Positions 1 through 10,261 are shown, numbered from the stretch's first letter. The stretch: 64,000 bases of DNA from Stenotrophomonas sp. SAM-B (GCF_013387485.1 NZ_JABBXB010000004.1:372001-436000); one strand, 5' to 3'. Translations and numbers: made by a program. The notes: generated by a model from the letters alone, not told the origin.

Positions 1-1504
1 GCGGCAGCGAGTCGGAGTAGTTGATGGTGTTGGTCTGGCGGCGCATGTAGACCTTCCAGGCGTCCGAGCCGGACTCACGGCCACCGCCGGTGTCCTTCTC
101 GCCACCGAACGCGCCACCGATCTCGGCACCCGAGGTGCCGATGTTGACGTTGGCGATGCCGCAGTCCGAACCCGCTGCCGAGAGGAAGCGCTCGGCGGTT
201 TTCAGGTTGGTCGTGAAGATCGAGGACGACAGGCCCTGCGGCACGCCGTTCTGCATGTCGATCGCTTCGTCCAGCGTGCTGTACTTCATCACGTACAGGA
301 TCGGGGCGAAGGTCTCGTGCTGGACGACCTCGTCGCTGTTCTTCAGGCCGGTGACGATGGCCGGCAACACGAAGTTGCCCGCGCGGTCGATGCGGGTGCC
401 GCCGGTCTGCACGGTGCCGCCGCTGGCCTTGGCCTTCTCGATCGAGGCCAGGAACTGCTCCACTGCGCCTTCGCTGTTGAGCGGGCCCATCAGGTTGGCC
501 GGGTCGGTCGGATCGCCGATCTTGCCTTCGACCTGTTTGTACGCCTTGATCAGCGTGGCCAGCACGTCGTCATGGATGGATTCGTGCACGATCAGGCGGC
601 GCGTGGTGGTGCAGCGCTGGCCGGCGGTACCGACGGCGCCGAACACGATGCCCGGGACCGCCAGCTTCAGGTCGGCGGTTTCATCCAGGATGATCGCGTT
701 GTTGCCACCCAGCTCCAGCAGGCAGCGGCCCAGGCGATGCGCGACCTTCTCGGCGACCTGGCGGCCGACCTGGGTCGAGCCGGTGAAGCTGATCAGCGGC
801 ACGCGCTTGTCGGCCACCATCTTTTGCGACAGTTCGGTGCCGGCATCGTTGATCAGGAAGAACAGGTCCGGGAACCCGCCCTCGCGCAGCGCTTCATTGC
901 AGATGCGCATGGAGGCGATCGCGGTCAGCGGGGTCTTGTTGGACGGCTTCCACAGGCAGATATCGCCGCAGATCGTGGCCAGGAAGGAGTTCCAGGCCCA
1001 CACCGCGACCGGGAAGTTGAACGCGCTGATGATGCCGACCAGGCCCAGCGGCTGGTACTGCTCGTACATCCGGTGGCCCGGGCGTTCGGAATGCATGGTG
1101 TAGCCATAGAGCATGCGGCTCTGGCCCACGGCGAAGTCGGCGATGTCGATCATCTCCTGCACTTCGCCATCGCCTTCGGGCTTGCTCTTGCCCATTTCCA
1201 GCGCGACCAGCGAGCCCAGGGCATCCTTGTTGGCGCGCAGGGCGTTACCGCACAGGCGCACGGCTTCGCCGCGGCGCGGGGCCGGGGTGGTGCGCCAGAC
1301 CTTGAAGGCCTCCTGGGCGCGGGCCACGATGGTTTCGTAGTCGGCGTCAGTGGTCGCGTAGACCTGGGCGATGGCTTCGCCGGTGGTCGGGTTCACCGGG
1401 GTGATCACACCGGCATCGGTGGCCGAAGACCACTCGCCGTTGCCAAGGTAGGTGCCAGCGTTGGTCGCGTCGAGGCCGAGGGCCTTGAGCAGGTCAGAGG
1501 ACAT
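1..1504 (-). CDS. amaB: Aldehyde dehydrogenase, ALDH7 / L-piperidine-6-carboxylate dehydrogenase type (3' end outside window)
   Basis: NAD-dependent oxidation of a semialdehyde; ALDH7/AmaB enzymes convert piperideine-6-carboxylate (alpha-aminoadipate semialdehyde) to alpha-aminoadipate in lysine catabolism. Reading from the ATG at 1504 gives about 500 residues: an N-terminal substrate segment, the NAD-binding stretch with SFTGSTQVG, the general-base motif LELGGNNA and the catalytic cysteine in [10 protein letters not shown]. The end in the window ([21 protein letters not shown], then [16 protein letters not shown]) is typical of ALDH7 just before its C-terminus, so only about ten residues are missing. 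An AGGAG ribosome site lies 6 bases before the ATG. The family is clear; the exact substrate is inferred from resemblance to AmaB. Confidence 0.88.
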   Translation of the reverse strand, partial: MSSDLLKALGLDATNAGTYLGNGEWSSATDAGVITPVNPTTGEAIAQVYATTDADYETIVARAQEAFKVWRTTPAPRRGEAVRLCGNALRANKDALGSLVALEMGKSKPEGDGEVQEMIDIADFAVGQSRMLYGYTMHSERPGHRMYEQYQPLGLVGIISAFNFPVAVWAWNSFLATICGDICLWKPSNKTPLTAIASMRICNEALREGGFPDLFFLINDAGTELSQKMVADKRVPLISFTGSTQVGRQVAEKVAHRLGRCLLELGGNNAIILDETADLKLAVPGIVFGAVGTAGQRCTTTRRLIVHESIHDDVLATLIKAYKQVEGKIGDPTDPANLMGPLNSEGAVEQFLASIEKAKASGGTVQTGGTRIDRAGNFVLPAIVTGLKNSDEVVQHETFAPILYVMKYSTLDEAIDMQNGVPQGLSSSIFTTNLKTAERFLSAAGSDCGIANVNIGTSGAEIGGAFGGEKDTGGGRESGSDAWKVYMRRQTNTINYSDSLP

Positions 1505-1553
1505 GCAAACTCCTGTTGCGTTGCGTTTGTAAGGCGCTGGCCGCTGGCAGGGT

Positions 1554-1562
1554 GGGGGGGGG
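1554..1562. repeat. Run of nine G in the amaB leader
   Basis: A homopolymer of nine G (nine C on the amaB coding strand) about 50 bases upstream of the amaB start codon. It is visible directly. Such tracts slip during replication; whether this changes expression here is unknown. Confidence 0.6.
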
Positions 1563-1754
1563 CGGCAAGCTGAACCCCGAATGGTAACAGAGGGGAGCAA
1601 TGCCTCATCTGGCGGTGCGGCGCGGTTCTGGCCCACGCTTTGCTCTCGGGGCAGCCCGGGCCACGAATTCCATGTTCGGTGGATCTCAGAGGGGCCGGCT
1701 TCTGCAGCGGCCGCGCCCTGGCTCACGCTTCCGCGGTGGAGGCTCGTCGTGAAG

Positions 1755-2744
1755 TCAATGCGGGGACCAGCTTGGCTGATCACGGTGCCAGCGCCACGCA
1801 CTCTCGATGATTGGCGCCAGTTCGGTCCAACGCGGCTCCCAGCCGAGGAGTTCGCGCGCCTTGGCGCTGGATGCCACTAGTGAAGCCGGGTCGCCCGCGC
1901 GGCGGGGTGCCATGGTGCACGGGATGGGAGCGCCCGCCACGGCGGCGGCCGCGGCGATGACCTGTTTTACCGAGAAGCCGCGGCCATTGCCGAGGTTGAA
2001 CGCATGGGCGCCCTCCTGATGCTTCATGAATTCCAACGCCAACGCGTGGGCCTGGGCAAGGTCCTGGACATGCACATAGTCGCGCACGCAGGTGCCGTCG
2101 ATGGTGTCGTAGTCGCTGCCGAACACCTTCAGCGGCGGCCCCTTGCCCAGGGCGGCACGCAGGACGTTGGGTATCAGGTGCGTTTCGCACGCATGCGCTT
2201 CGCCGATCCCGTGCTCGGGCAGGGCGCCGGCAGCGTTGAAGTAGCGCAGGGTCACTGAGCGAAGGCCGTAGGCTGTGGCAGCGTCGGCCAGGAAGCGCTC
2301 GGCCATCAGCTTGCTCGCCCCATATGGGTTGATCGGGGTCGTGGGGTGACCTTCGTCGATGACGGCGGTGGCTGGGTGACCGAACACTGCTGCGGTAGAT
2401 GAGAAAACCAGCTTCTCAACCCCATGGTCACGCATCGCCTCGAGGAGGTTCAGGGTGCCGGTAACGTTGTTGCTGTAATAGCCATAAGGGTCGGCGACTG
2501 ATTCCCCGACCAGTGACCGCGCACAGAAGTGCATGACCGCGTCGAAGCGTCGGCCGTGGAAGGCCCGCTCGAGTGAAGCCGGATCCATCAGGTCGGCGGT
2601 AATCAGTTCGCCCCAGCGAACGGCTGCGCGGTGCCCGGTTGAAAGGTTGTCCAGGACCGTGACCGTGTGGCCATGCTCGGCTAACCATTGGGCCATGTGG
2701 CTGCCGATGTAACCGGCGCCGCCGCAGATGAGTACGTCCCGCAA
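1755..2744 (-). CDS. galE: UDP-glucose 4-epimerase
   Basis: Interconverts UDP-glucose and UDP-galactose, supplying UDP-Gal for surface polysaccharide. Rossmann-fold SDR: NAD motif GGAGYIGSH near residue 10, serine in FSSTAAVFG, catalytic YxxxK as YGASK, and the NPYG segment. The chosen start is the TTG at 2744 (protein begins [16 protein letters not shown]), with GGAAGAG 5-6 bases upstream; this gives 329 residues, close to other GalE proteins. A longer reading to 2924 adds 60 residues without similarity to an SDR N-terminus and is rejected. The gene is divergent from the exopolysaccharide operon starting at 3097, which suggests a role in making its sugar donor. Confidence 0.93.
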   Translation of the reverse strand: MRDVLICGGAGYIGSHMAQWLAEHGHTVTVLDNLSTGHRAAVRWGELITADLMDPASLERAFHGRRFDAVMHFCARSLVGESVADPYGYYSNNVTGTLNLLEAMRDHGVEKLVFSSTAAVFGHPATAVIDEGHPTTPINPYGASKLMAERFLADAATAYGLRSVTLRYFNAAGALPEHGIGEAHACETHLIPNVLRAALGKGPPLKVFGSDYDTIDGTCVRDYVHVQDLAQAHALALEFMKHQEGAHAFNLGNGRGFSVKQVIAAAAAVAGAPIPCTMAPRRAGDPASLVASSAKARELLGWEPRWTELAPIIESAWRWHRDQPSWSPH

Positions 2745-3096
2745 AAGAGCTCTTCCTTGAGTGTGTAGAAGGCGCCGGGCGGTGACCCAGGCGCGGTCGG
2801 TTCGTGTGTGGGGGGATGTTAACAGACCCGCTTGCGCGGTCTTCGGGGCCGAGCCCGAGATGATGTGTGTCGTGACGCGGCTCCCGTAGCGGCAGGCGGG
2901 TGTGCCAGAAACGGATCCCTGCACGAACCGTGCCTATTCAGGCTGTCGGCGTCGCAAACGGCGAGAAATTTAGTTAGGTTCCCGTCACAATCTGGTTACA
3001 ATGCTTGATTGTGTGCACGCAAGACGGCCGATACGGAGCCTTTGGCGTCTGCTCGTATCAGGATGCGGAATGAGTGCGGAGAAAAAGGAGCGGTAC
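2745..3096. promoter_or_regulatory. Divergent control region between galE and the exopolysaccharide operon
   Basis: About 350 bases without a supported gene. For the plus strand, TACAAT at 2997-3002 is a good -10 hexamer, with only a weak -35 (TTAGGT, 2974-2979) at 17 bases. The DNA around 2965-3005 is more AT-rich than its surroundings. AAGGAG at 3085-3090 is the ribosome site of the first polysaccharide gene. The promoter call rests on hexamer matching only. Confidence 0.35.
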
Positions 3097-4554
3097 ATGC
3101 TACAAGGATCTGTAGAAGAGCTGGCCGGCACGGGTAGTCGCGTTCGAGCGCGCCGCGGCGAGGCTAGAGCCGCGCTGGAGTTGGGCTTGCGTCTGGGCGA
3201 CTTCCTGGCCGTGCCGGTGGCCGCCATTGCCACTCATTACCTGCGTTATGGATGGGTAGCCCCCACCCATGAGCAGAAGGTTATCTTTGGCGCGGTGTTG
3301 CTGAGCGCTATCGTGTGTTTCTCCGTTGCCCCGATGTATCGGAACTGGCGGGCCCGGGGACTACTGGCCGATCTCTGGATCCTGCTCATGGCGTGGACCT
3401 CCGTGTTCGCGCTGTTCTCCATGTACGCCATCCTGATCGACGTAGCCGATGCCGTGCCTGCGCCTTGGCTGGTGGGCTGGTTCGTTGCCGGCATGTTGGC
3501 CATGACCTGCGTCCGGGTAGTACTCAGGGTGCAGCTGCACCGTCTGCGTGCGCGAGGGCTGGACAGGGAGCGCGTGCTGCTGGTGGGGTTGCGTGCGCCC
3601 GCGTTGAAGCTCCATCGGCTGCTTCACGGCAAGCCGGAGCTGGGCAAAGAGGTCGTCGGTTACTTTGCCGGCGCCTACGACATCGCCGGTGGGCGGCGCA
3701 GTGGCTGGCCGCATCGCTTGGGCGCGGTGGAGGATCTGCCGGAGTACATGGCCGCCCACGCGGGAGACTTCGATCAGCTGTGGGTGTCCATGCCGATGGG
3801 CAGCGCGGTGCAGATCAAGGCGATGCTGAAGAACATCGAGCGGTTCCCGGTGCCCGTCCGGTTGATTCCTGATACCACCGGCCTGGGGGCATTGAATCCG
3901 GGTGTGCACGAGGTGGGTGGCGTGCCGATGATCGGCGTCCGCCAAGGCCTGGGGGACCAGAAATTCAAGCTGGGCAAGCGGATCGAGGATCTGTTCGTTG
4001 CCAGCATCGCCGTGGTGCTGCTTTCGCCGCTGCTGGCGTTGCTGGCCATCGGGGTCAAGCTGAGCTCGCCGGGGCCGATATTGTTCCGGCAGAAGCGCCA
4101 CGGGTTGGGTGGAAAAGAGTTCTGGATGCTCAAGTTCCGGTCCATGCGGGTGCATGCAGAACGAGCCGACAAGATTACCCAGGCGACACGCAATGATCCC
4201 CGGGTGACGCGTTTTGGTGCATTTCTCCGCCGCTCCAGCCTCGACGAACTGCCCCAGTTCTTCAATGTGCTCGGTGGCAGCATGTCGGTGGTGGGCCCCA
4301 GGCCCCACGCCATTCAGCACAATAACCACTATGAGCGGCTGATCGAGCGCTACATGCACCGTCATTACGTCAAGCCGGGGATCACCGGGTGGGCGCAGGT
4401 GCACGGCCTGCGCGGCGAAACCCCGGAGCTGCGATCAATGAAGAAGCGGGTTCAGTACGACATTGACTACATCCGCCGCTGGAGCCCCACCCTCGATGCA
4501 CGGATCATCGCGATGACGGTCTTCAAGGTCTTTGGACAGAAGTCAGCGTATTGA
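3097..4554 (+). CDS. Undecaprenyl-phosphate sugar-1-phosphate transferase (GumD/WcaJ type)
   Basis: Membrane enzyme that starts repeat-unit assembly by moving a hexose-1-phosphate, most likely glucose-1-P, onto undecaprenyl phosphate. The N-terminal half has several hydrophobic segments (about residues 25-135) and a CoA-binding-like middle domain (LLVGLRAPA). The C-terminal bacterial sugar transferase domain spans about residues 288-485, with KLSSPGPILFRQKR, the LKFRSM motif, RRSSLDELPQ, VGPRPHA and KPGITGWAQVHGLRG. The ATG at 3097 is chosen because AAGGAG lies 6 bases upstream; it gives 485 residues, the length of Xanthomonas GumD. In-frame starts at 3001 and 3070 lack a ribosome site. First gene of the plus-strand operon. 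Sugar specificity cannot be read from sequence. Confidence 0.9.
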   Translation: MLQGSVEELAGTGSRVRARRGEARAALELGLRLGDFLAVPVAAIATHYLRYGWVAPTHEQKVIFGAVLLSAIVCFSVAPMYRNWRARGLLADLWILLMAWTSVFALFSMYAILIDVADAVPAPWLVGWFVAGMLAMTCVRVVLRVQLHRLRARGLDRERVLLVGLRAPALKLHRLLHGKPELGKEVVGYFAGAYDIAGGRRSGWPHRLGAVEDLPEYMAAHAGDFDQLWVSMPMGSAVQIKAMLKNIERFPVPVRLIPDTTGLGALNPGVHEVGGVPMIGVRQGLGDQKFKLGKRIEDLFVASIAVVLLSPLLALLAIGVKLSSPGPILFRQKRHGLGGKEFWMLKFRSMRVHAERADKITQATRNDPRVTRFGAFLRRSSLDELPQFFNVLGGSMSVVGPRPHAIQHNNHYERLIERYMHRHYVKPGITGWAQVHGLRGETPELRSMKKRVQYDIDYIRRWSPTLDARIIAMTVFKVFGQKSAY

Positions 4555-4696
4555 GGCGAGGGACGATTTTAGCGACCTAAGTCAATGATTTGATAAAAAA
4601 AACTGTGCCACTGCCTGCATCGTGCGGTAACCTGTGCGACTGGCTGAGTGTTGTACGCACGTCGTGGCCTGCGCGAACTGTTATGGAATCCAGGTA

Positions 4697-5131
4697 GTGT
4701 TCAAAAACATTCTTTTTGTGTGTGTCGGCAACATCTGCCGTAGCCCATCGGCCGAAGTGATGCTGCGCCAAGCCGTCGCAGGCAAGGACATCCAGGTGTC
4801 GTCGGCGGGGCTCGGCGCACTGGTCGACCACGGCATAGATGCCACCGCGCAGGAACTGTTGCTGGAACGGGGATTGGACGGTGTGGCGCATCGCGCCCGC
4901 CAGATCAATGGTGCGATCCTGGGTTCGGCCGACCTGGTGCTGACCATGGAACGCAAGCACGTCCGGCGCATCGCGGAAATCGCCCCAGAGGCATCCGGCA
5001 AGACCTTCCTGCTGGGCAAGTGGCAGCAGGACCGGGAAATTCCCGATCCCTACCGCCAGCAGCGTCCCGCGTTCGAGCACGTGTACAAGCTCATGGCCGA
5101 GGGCGTGGAGAGTTGGTCGCGGCATCTTTGA
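4697..5131 (+). CDS. Low-molecular-weight protein tyrosine phosphatase (Wzb/Etp type)
   Basis: Cytoplasmic phosphatase that dephosphorylates the neighbouring Wzc-type kinase and so controls polysaccharide chain export. The signature C(X)5R(S) appears at the N-terminus as VCVGNICRSPSAE, and the general-acid loop near the C-terminus is IPDPYRQ. The start is the GTG at 4697 (VFKNILFVCVGN), giving 144 residues as usual for the family; the upstream in-frame ATG at 4634 adds residues with no family match. The AT-rich gap of 140 bases after the transferase contains a run of eight A. Confidence 0.93.
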   Translation: MFKNILFVCVGNICRSPSAEVMLRQAVAGKDIQVSSAGLGALVDHGIDATAQELLLERGLDGVAHRARQINGAILGSADLVLTMERKHVRRIAEIAPEASGKTFLLGKWQQDREIPDPYRQQRPAFEHVYKLMAEGVESWSRHL

Positions 5132-5190
5132 TGCGCGCCTCTTGCACCTTCCTTTGTCTCTAAACTCTTTTGCCTTGATGCCTATTCCCC

Positions 5191-7404
5191 ATGACTACTG
5201 ATTCACGCAATTCCGCACAAGACGACAACGACGAGATTGATCTGCGGCAGCTACTGGGCACGCTGGTGGACTACAAATGGTGGATCATCTCCATCACCCT
5301 CGTGTTCTTCCTCGTGTCTGCGGCGTACGCACTGCTGGCAACCCCGATCTACCGCGCCGATGCGATCGTGCAGGTCGAGTCGAAGGTGCCTTCTCTTCCG
5401 GGGCTGGCGGATGTAAGCCAGTCGCTGGGCATGAGCGGCGGCGCGGCTGAGGCCTCGACTGAAATTGCGTTGATCACGTCCCGATCGGTTGTCGGCAGTG
5501 CCGTTGATGCGCTGAAGCTGGATGTCAGCATTGAGCCGAACCGTTTCCCGCTGATCGGAAATTATTTTGCCCGCAAGGCGGCGGCCAGGGATCCGGACGC
5601 ATTATCCGACGTGCGCTTTGGAATGCGTCGTTTCGGCTGGGGCGGTGAAAAGCTCGATATCTTCCAGCTTGACGTCCCGCGCGCGCAGTTGGCGCGCCAG
5701 ATGACGCTCGTTGTCGGGGAGAAGGGGAGCTACGAGCTGTTGGACGACGATGGGGACCGGCTGTTGAAGGGACGTGTCGGTGAGGTTGCGACCGGCGGTG
5801 GCGTGAAGATGCAGGTTGCCGTGCTCCGCGCGCATCCGGGCATGCGCTTTGACCTCATGCGGCAGCGCCACCTGACAGTCATCAATGATCTTCAGCGCGA
5901 TATCGGCGTCAGCGAGTCCGGCAAGGACTCCGGCATCCTCACCCTAGCGTATGAGAGCGCCGATCCCGTACTGGCACAGAGCTTCCTGCAGCAGGTGGCA
6001 CAGGCTTACGTGCGTCAGAACGTTGAACGCAACTCGGCCGAAGCCTCTGCCCAGCTGGCCTTCGTGAAAGAGCAGCTGCCGAACGTCCGCAGCCAAGTGG
6101 ATGCTGCACAGAAGGCACTGAGTGCTTACCAGACCAAGGCCAATTCGGTTGACCTTACCCTGCAGACCAAGGGCCTCCTGGACCAGGAGGTCGCGGTCGA
6201 GACCAGCATCCAGCAACTCCGCCTGCAGCAGGCCGAGATGGACCGAAAGTTCACCCGTGATCACCCGGCTTACCAGGCATTGATGCGCCAGGTGGGCGAG
6301 CTGGAAGGGCGCAAGAGCAATTTCCAGGGCCAGGTGAAGCAGTTGCCTGAAGCCCAGCAGCAATTGCTGCGACTCACCCGCGATCTGCAGGTGAGTAATG
6401 AGATGTACACGGGCATGCTCAACCAGGCGCAACAGCTGGATGTGGCGCGCGCAGGCACGGTCGGAAATGTGCGCATCATCGATGCCGCCGAAGTGGATGC
6501 AACCACCCCGGTGAAGCCGCGAAAGGCGATTGTGGTGCTGATCGGTACGGCGCTGGGCGCCTTCCTTTCGATTGCCATGGTGCTGCTGAAGCAGTTGCTG
6601 AATCGCGGCGTGGAAGACCCGGCGCAGATCGAAGAGCTTGGGCTGCCGGTCTATGCGTCCATCCCAGTCAGCCTGCAACAGCAGGGAGACTCGGTGCGGG
6701 GCAAGTTCCGCGCGGATGGGAAGTTGCATCTGCTCGCGGTGAAGGACCCGGCCGACCTTGCCATTGAAGCCGTGCGCAGCCTGCGTACCAGCCTGCATTT
6801 CGCACGGCTGGAGGCCAAGAACAACATCGTGCTGATTTCCGGCGCCAGCCCGAATGCGGGCAAGACGTTCGTTTCCTCGAATCTCGCTGCCGTCATCGCA
6901 CAGGCCGGGCAGCGGGTGCTGGTGATCGACGCCGACATGCGCAAGGGCACCCTGCACAAGGCGCTTGGCACCACGCAGACGCCGGGCCTGTCGGATCTGC
7001 TGGTAGGAAAGGCCGAGCGCTCCGAGGTGATCCGCACGCTGCCCGGCCTGGACAACCTGAGCTATATCGCCCGGGGCGACGTGCCGCCAAATCCATCCGA
7101 GCTGTTGATGCATGCCAACTTCACGCGCCTGCTGGAAGAGCTTGCCCCGCAGTACGACATCGTCATTGTGGATACGCCGCCGATCCTGGCGGTGACCGAT
7201 GCGGCGATCATTGCCCACCACGCTGGCACCTGCCTGATGGTGGCCCGTTTCGGGCTGAACCAGGCCAAGGAGCTTGCGCTGGCCAAGCGCCGCTTCGAGC
7301 AGAACAACGTCCGCATCAAGGGCGCGATCTTCAACGCAGTGCAGCGCCGCGCAACCGGGTACTACAGCTACGGGTACTACGAGTACAAGTCCACCTCTTC
7401 CTGA
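5191..7404 (+). CDS. Polysaccharide co-polymerase fused to BY-type tyrosine kinase (Wzc/Etk/EpsB type)
   Basis: Inner-membrane protein that controls chain length and export together with the Wza channel. The Wzz domain starts with a transmembrane helix (about residues 33-52, after DLRQLLGTLVDYKWW), followed by a periplasmic coiled-coil region and a second transmembrane helix (about residues 447-465). The cytoplasmic kinase has Walker A SGASPNAGKT (about 549-558), Walker A' VLVIDADMRKG (about 577) and Walker B DIVIVDTPP (about 655). The C-terminus is a tyrosine cluster (GYYSYGYYEY), the autophosphorylation tail. It follows its phosphatase, as in the etp-etk and wzb-wzc pairs, while the wza partner lies on the convergent strand at 18804. 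Confidence 0.93.
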   Translation: MTTDSRNSAQDDNDEIDLRQLLGTLVDYKWWIISITLVFFLVSAAYALLATPIYRADAIVQVESKVPSLPGLADVSQSLGMSGGAAEASTEIALITSRSVVGSAVDALKLDVSIEPNRFPLIGNYFARKAAARDPDALSDVRFGMRRFGWGGEKLDIFQLDVPRAQLARQMTLVVGEKGSYELLDDDGDRLLKGRVGEVATGGGVKMQVAVLRAHPGMRFDLMRQRHLTVINDLQRDIGVSESGKDSGILTLAYESADPVLAQSFLQQVAQAYVRQNVERNSAEASAQLAFVKEQLPNVRSQVDAAQKALSAYQTKANSVDLTLQTKGLLDQEVAVETSIQQLRLQQAEMDRKFTRDHPAYQALMRQVGELEGRKSNFQGQVKQLPEAQQQLLRLTRDLQVSNEMYTGMLNQAQQLDVARAGTVGNVRIIDAAEVDATTPVKPRKAIVVLIGTALGAFLSIAMVLLKQLLNRGVEDPAQIEELGLPVYASIPVSLQQQGDSVRGKFRADGKLHLLAVKDPADLAIEAVRSLRTSLHFARLEAKNNIVLISGASPNAGKTFVSSNLAAVIAQAGQRVLVIDADMRKGTLHKALGTTQTPGLSDLLVGKAERSEVIRTLPGLDNLSYIARGDVPPNPSELLMHANFTRLLEELAPQYDIVIVDTPPILAVTDAAIIAHHAGTCLMVARFGLNQAKELALAKRRFEQNNVRIKGAIFNAVQRRATGYYSYGYYEYKSTSS

Positions 7405-7595
7405 GGCGATCGCGCGGGAGGCCGGGGTGCGCGCCCGGCCTGACCCACGCTGTTTCCGGCCCCGTTGCTGCGCGAGGGCGTTGCATCGGCGGCGGTCGGT
7501 ACTGAACCAGGCAACTGCATGTCTGCGCGGCAGTCGCGGCATCCTCTCTGGCAGGGCCTTGCCCCGCACGCATACGCGGTTTGAAGTCATACACA

Positions 7596-8876
7596 ATGAA
7601 ACGTTCCATCCAGCACGTTTCCGTCATCGGTCTGTTCACCATCGTGGGCGCCGGGCTGACGTTCCTCACCCAGATACTCGCAGCGCGCGTACTGGGGCCG
7701 CGGGAGTACGGCATCTTCATGGCGGCGTTCACAACGATCAATATCGTCTCACCGCTGACCGCCTTTGGGCTTCAGGCGTTCTGGCTGAAGGTATTCGGGC
7801 GCGAGGGCTGGCATGCCATGCGCTGGATCCGCCCGACGTTCATGTTCTGCGCGTTGAGCACCGTGATCACGATTGTCGGCGTGGCGGCCTGGGCGATAGT
7901 CGGGCTGGGCGTTGAAGACCCGACGGCGTGGTGCCTGCTCATCCTGTCCACCAGCCTTCTCTCCGTGGCCAGCATCGAGGTGGTCACCACGCGGTTCCTG
8001 CTTGAGGAAAAGCCGGTTCCACTAATGGTCTGGCAGACGTTGCCGCAGGTGGTCAGGTTCCTCGTGGTGGTCGGCGTCCTGTTGGCAGGCCAAGGTCTGG
8101 ATGCAGTTACCCTGGCGTGGTTGTACGCGCTGGTGGGCGGCCTGCTTGTGCTTGCCGGCATTCCAAACATGGTCGCGCTTGCGACCGGGCGCATGGGCGT
8201 GGTGGGGCACGAGCGACCCACCGACCCGGTGGTGCTGGAGCAGCCGGGCATTCTGGCCGTGGCATCGGAGACCTGGGCATTCGGTCTGGGCAACCTGTTC
8301 TTCCTGGTCTACTTCCAGAGCAGCATTCTCTTCATCAGCCACCACCTGGGACCCGAGGCTACTGCGACCTTTGGCGTGGCGGTCACCATCCTGGCCGCGC
8401 TGTACCTGCTGCCCACCACGATCTACCAGAAGCTGATGATGCCGCGCCTTCACCGCTGGGCATTCCAGGATCGGGCCGCGTTCCGCGCGGCTTATCGTGC
8501 CGGCAACAAGTACATGCTCCTTCTAGGGCTTGCCGCGGCGGTCTGTACGGCCCTGCTGGCTCAGTATCTGGTGCCCCTGTTGTTCGGCAAGGAATATGCG
8601 AAAGCCGCGTGGGTGCTCATGTGGCTTGCACCGTGCATTCCGATGCGCTTCGTTGCGACCAGTGCCGGTGCGATTCTCAGCACGGGCAACCTGATGCGGG
8701 TGAAGATCCGGATCATGGGGCTGGTAGCGGTCTGCAATCTCGTACTGAACCATCTTCTGATCAGCCGGTTTGGCATGCAGGGCGCAATCCAGGCTGCCAT
8801 TGCGACCGAAGCACTGTTGGTGGGCCTGTACTGCTACACCGCCCACCGTTCATTCAGCAGGAGCGAGTCCGCATGA
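7596..8876 (+). CDS. Wzx-type polysaccharide flippase
   Basis: Multi-pass membrane protein of the MOP exporter superfamily that flips the lipid-linked repeat unit across the inner membrane. About a dozen hydrophobic helices are visible along 426 residues, and the N-terminus IGLFTIVGAGLTFLTQILAARVLGPREYGIF is a textbook polysaccharide_synt start. The ATG at 7596 is preferred to an in-frame TTG at 7581. The 190 bases after the kinase gene contain no other gene I can support. The TGA overlaps the ATG of the next gene (ATGA), so translation is probably coupled. Confidence 0.9.
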   Translation: MKRSIQHVSVIGLFTIVGAGLTFLTQILAARVLGPREYGIFMAAFTTINIVSPLTAFGLQAFWLKVFGREGWHAMRWIRPTFMFCALSTVITIVGVAAWAIVGLGVEDPTAWCLLILSTSLLSVASIEVVTTRFLLEEKPVPLMVWQTLPQVVRFLVVVGVLLAGQGLDAVTLAWLYALVGGLLVLAGIPNMVALATGRMGVVGHERPTDPVVLEQPGILAVASETWAFGLGNLFFLVYFQSSILFISHHLGPEATATFGVAVTILAALYLLPTTIYQKLMMPRLHRWAFQDRAAFRAAYRAGNKYMLLLGLAAAVCTALLAQYLVPLLFGKEYAKAAWVLMWLAPCIPMRFVATSAGAILSTGNLMRVKIRIMGLVAVCNLVLNHLLISRFGMQGAIQAAIATEALLVGLYCYTAHRSFSRSESA

Positions 8877-10261
8877 GCCAGGCAGTTTCACTTGGGCAGA
8901 TCGTCAAGGGCGGCTACTGCGTTGGCTGCGGCGGTTGCGCAATGGCGGCTAGTGGTGTGCAGATGTCCGTCAACGACGTTGGCATGCCACAACCGTCCCA
9001 TCCGGCCCTGGAATCATTGTCTGCAGAGACGTGTCCGTTCGGGACCGACAGGAATGAGACGGTCCTGGCCGAGGAGCTGTTCGGGGGGCTGCAGGGCATC
9101 TCGCATCATCCTTCGACGGGCTTCTACTCGGATCTGCATGCCGGCCATGCGATCACCGGGCCGCATCGTCTTTCGGGCAGCTCCGGCGGTCTCACCTCGT
9201 GGGTGCTTGAAGAACTGCTCACTCGTGGTGAGGTCGATGCGGTCATCCACGTCGGGCGTGGCGCCAGCGACGGCATTTTCGAGTACCTGATTTCCAGTTC
9301 AGTGGATGAACTGCGGACGCGGGTCAAGTCGATCTACTACCCCACGGGGTTCCACGAGGTGCTGGAGCAGGTGCGCGCCGATACCACGCGGACGTTCGCC
9401 ATTACCGGTGTTCCGTGCCATATCAAGGCGCTGCGCCTGGCTGCCGAGACCGATCTGCTGCTGCAGGGGAAACTCAAGTACTTCGTTGGTATTTTCTGCG
9501 GTCATCTCAAGTCGCGAGGCTTTGTGGAATCGTTCGGGTGGCAGTTGGGCATTCATCCCGACGCGGTGAGCGATGTGGACTTCCGCGTCAAGGACACGTC
9601 CCGCCCGGCCAATGATTACTCGATCGAAGTACGGTCCAATACGAAGGTTGCGCGCACGGAGAACTTCCGCCTGTACGGCTCGGACTGGGGGCTGGGCCTG
9701 TTCAAGCCGCTGGCCTGCGATTTCTGTGATGACGTTGCCTGCGAGACCGCCGATGTTGTCATGGGCGATGCATGGCTGCCGGAGTATGTGAACGACAGCC
9801 TCGGCACGAACGTGGTGATCGTGCGCCATCCTGTCATCGCAGCGCTGCTCGCGGACGCGAGCGCACGGGGCGAAATCTCGCTTGATCCGATCGACCCCGG
9901 CAAGATCCACCAGTCGCAGGCGGCAACCTTCCGTCATCGCAACGAAGGGCTCCAGGTTCGCCTTGCCCATATGGATTCGCGTGGCATCTGGCGTCCCCGC
10001 AAACGCGTCCAGGCTGGCGACGGTGGGTTGGAGCCCATGAGAAGGCGTCTTTACGTCACTCGCATGCGCCTTTCCCAGGTCTCCCACCGGGCCCTGAAAG
10101 AGGCCAAGCAAGGGGGCTGGCTTGGGTGGTTCTTCCTGCGACTGCTGCCCTACGACGTGCTTTACAACTATCAGAATGGTCAGCTTCTGCGCAGAACGTA
10201 CCGTACATTGCGGGCCATGCTGCAGTCACTGGTCCTCCGACCCTTGAGGAAGAAATCATGA
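8873..10261 (+). CDS. Fe-S protein of the coenzyme F420 hydrogenase/dehydrogenase beta-subunit family
   Basis: The 462-residue protein has a cysteine motif at its N-terminus (YCVGCGGCA, residues 16-24) and a second in the middle (CDFCDDVACETADVVMGDAW), both consistent with iron-sulfur binding. Between them are the family blocks LSGSSGGLTSW, TGVPCHIKAL and GIFCGHLKSRGF. Members occur in many polysaccharide clusters, often beside pyruvyl transferases, but their reaction there is poorly defined; an F420- or flavin-dependent redox step on the glycan is inference. The ATG at 8873 overlaps the wzx stop, and the gene ends ATGA into the pyruvyl transferase gene. The C-terminal 100 residues are basic and may contact the membrane or a partner. 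Confidence 0.85.
   Translation: MSQAVSLGQIVKGGYCVGCGGCAMAASGVQMSVNDVGMPQPSHPALESLSAETCPFGTDRNETVLAEELFGGLQGISHHPSTGFYSDLHAGHAITGPHRLSGSSGGLTSWVLEELLTRGEVDAVIHVGRGASDGIFEYLISSSVDELRTRVKSIYYPTGFHEVLEQVRADTTRTFAITGVPCHIKALRLAAETDLLLQGKLKYFVGIFCGHLKSRGFVESFGWQLGIHPDAVSDVDFRVKDTSRPANDYSIEVRSNTKVARTENFRLYGSDWGLGLFKPLACDFCDDVACETADVVMGDAWLPEYVNDSLGTNVVIVRHPVIAALLADASARGEISLDPIDPGKIHQSQAATFRHRNEGLQVRLAHMDSRGIWRPRKRVQAGDGGLEPMRRRLYVTRMRLSQVSHRALKEAKQGGWLGWFFLRLLPYDVLYNYQNGQLLRRTYRTLRAMLQSLVLRPLRKKS

Noticed and set aside
3361-4404. 347-residue minus-strand frame opposite the sugar-phosphate transferase
   Set aside because: Low-complexity His/Gln/Arg shadow of the real gene.
5944-7596. 550-residue minus-strand frame opposite the kinase gene
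   Set aside because: Basic, His/Arg/Gln-rich shadow with no motifs; the plus strand has a complete Wzc-type protein.
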